Positions 18,042-19,346 of a stretch of DNA of 19,346 nucleotides are shown here, one piece after another. The stretch comes from Oehlia diaphana (lineage: Eukaryota > Glomeromycota > Glomeromycetes > Glomerales > Glomeraceae): contig QZLH01001223.1 in assembly GCA_003833135.1 (NCBI GenBank), positions 8,234 through 27,579 of the forward strand, read 5' to 3'. Position 1 is the first letter of the stretch; every line of letters starts with the position of its first letter. The translations under genes were made by a program, and so were the position numbers. The notes beneath the pieces were generated by a model that did not search any database, was not told the origin of the DNA, and saw nothing but the letters and a program-made list of their open reading frames with translations.

Positions 18042-18374
18042 CATCAAATAATACGCTGAATAATAATTCCGTTTCGGCCCAAATCCCAACTTTGGCGTAA
18101 TCTTACGAGTCGCTACATTCTCGACATATGTTTTATTACTCTTTTAACGAGTTATTTGAAAAGATGGAAAGATGGTCGTAACTTTATGAACTTTTATGAT
18201 TCTGTCATAAAATACATTTTTTATATATCATAAATACTAAAAACTAATAATGTAATAGTGATATCCGTTTAAAATAAGTGAAAACCAAATTATATCAGAG
18301 TTCATCTCAGTTAGTATTCGCTTTTTGTGTTGATGAAATCTTCTTTTTTCTTTTTTCTATTTTCTTTTCTTTTC

Positions 18375-18375
<1 letters not shown>
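18042..18375. other. Intergenic DNA, no gene recognised
   Basis: Mixed-composition sequence, less AT-rich near 18065-18130, then AT-rich and turning into TTTTC-rich DNA from about 18340. I see no ORF of note, RNA gene or inverted repeat. Confidence 0.5.
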
Positions 18376-18405
<30 letters not shown>

Positions 18406-18418
18406 AAATAATTTTTTT

Positions 18419-18491
<73 letters not shown>
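18376..18491. repeat. Compound poly(T)/poly(A) tract
   Basis: T-run, about 23 A, TAA, T-run, ATTAA, more than 50 T, then about 17 A. The order (T, A, T, short A, very long T) resembles the tract at 15251-15342 on the other side of the F-box-like gene. Open frames through it in both directions are homopolymer artefacts. Confidence 0.85.
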
Positions 18492-19346
18492 CGACAATGA
18501 TTTTTTTTAGATATCGAATGAATATTTGCGACGCAGTAAAATTATAATATAAATTCTGGCCGGAATTTGAAATCATTAAGATACTTTCGTTAAATTCTTC
18601 ATTTTCTCTTTTACTTCCATCATAGCAATTTTAAGCAACTTATTCTTTATTATATAAATTCCATTCGTTCCAGCATTCTCTACAGCGTTCTTCCTTACAG
18701 CGTTCATTTTAATAATAAATTTCTTTAATTTATCGGCTTCTATAATAAAAGATCCATTTAAAATAGATTTAACTCTATAAACAAAATACCCGTTTCATAT
18801 AAAATTTTTTTTTTTCATAAAATAAATGATCTATTTGATTCAGATTTCAAAATGATTGGCATGTATGATTATTGATTATCACGCATTTCTATTGTAAAGT
18901 TTGGCACAGTATTACAATTACAAATCACAAATCAAAAATCAATCTGTGATTTTTTTATTAAAAAACTTGCGATAAAAATTTTCAAGTTAATAAAAAGGAT
19001 TAAATAAAATAATTATTTATCGGTTATATACATTTATTTCTTCTCTCTTGCATAATCTAATTTTTTTATTCAAAAATAATAGTTTATTTTTCAATTAATT
19101 ACAATTTTACATGTACAGTATTTATATATGTAGTGCCGCTATTAGACTATTATTTAGTTTAATCATCCAATAATAATATTATCGGTTTGACGGGACCGTT
19201 CATGCAATTTTTATAGTAAACTCTCGTTACTATCCAATAATTTATTATTATGCTAATACATAAGCCCTGTTCATTTCTAGATCGTATCGGATTGACTGAA
19301 AAAATGTATAACCAATCAGATCATAGTTACAATTGAGCACAATTTT
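18492..19346. other. AT-rich intergenic DNA, no gene recognised
   Basis: No convincing coding region. A small potential stem (AAATCACA near 18924 with TGTGATTT near 18945) is visible. A segment from about 19217 (AGTAAACTCTCGTTACTATC) recalls the ends of pogo-type DNA transposons, but no partner end is visible before the window stops. Confidence 0.4.

Noticed and set aside
18278..18576. ORFs on both strands through poly(T)/poly(A)
   Set aside because: They are only poly-Phe/poly-Lys readings of homopolymer tracts.
19217..19346. AGTAAACTCTCGTTACTATC as a pogo-type transposon end
   Set aside because: The resemblance is from memory of family ends; no inverted partner or transposase is visible before the window ends.

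Overview
The window looks like nuclear DNA of an arbuscular mycorrhizal fungus (Glomeromycotina, Rhizophagus-like). This is inferred from very high AT content, many short GTAAGT...AG introns of about 63-131 bp, HSPA12-type Hsp70-like genes beside an F-box-like gene, coiled-coil proteins rich in N, K and Q, and abundant DNA-transposon debris. No sequence search was possible, so the species is not proven.

Layout. 1-300: 5' end of a Tc1/mariner-type transposon on the minus strand, with the first 42 codons of its transposase and its terminal region. 300-1655: AT-rich DNA holding a 275-bp MITE (1230-1504) with 33-bp terminal inverted repeats and a TTA target duplication. 1655-5580: four diverged tandem units of about 0.9-1 kb; each unit ends with a sequence resembling the 3' UTR and last codons of the adjacent Hsp70-like gene. 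The fourth unit carries a tRNA-derived SINE (5064-5239) and a second MITE-like insertion (5330-5516). 5605-14875: four genes in mirror-image order, namely Hsp70-like A (minus, nine exons), coiled-coil A (plus), coiled-coil B (minus), Hsp70-like B (plus, nine exons). 14876-15453: intergenic DNA with a possible decayed helicase P-loop fragment and long homopolymers. 15454-18041: an F-box-like gene whose 3' end has several possible structures; a 12-bp minisatellite lies in the longest candidate intron. 18042-19346: AT-rich intergenic DNA with another long T/A homopolymer block.

The central result is that 5.6-14.9 kb is an old inverted duplication of a two-gene unit. Each unit is a head-to-head pair: an Hsp70-like ATPase and a coiled-coil protein of unrecognised family sharing a 0.6-kb intergenic promoter. 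The two Hsp70-like genes have the same nine-exon structure (40, 20, 366/369, 109, 60, 300, 300/303, 60 and 380/389 coding bases), including a 20-nt microexon encoding most of the phosphate-1 loop. The two promoters keep mirrored CACGTG-type boxes and start-proximal elements although the remaining intergenic DNA has diverged. I infer that the two proteins are co-expressed and may act together. No function is demonstrated, and the coiled-coil family is not one I can name.
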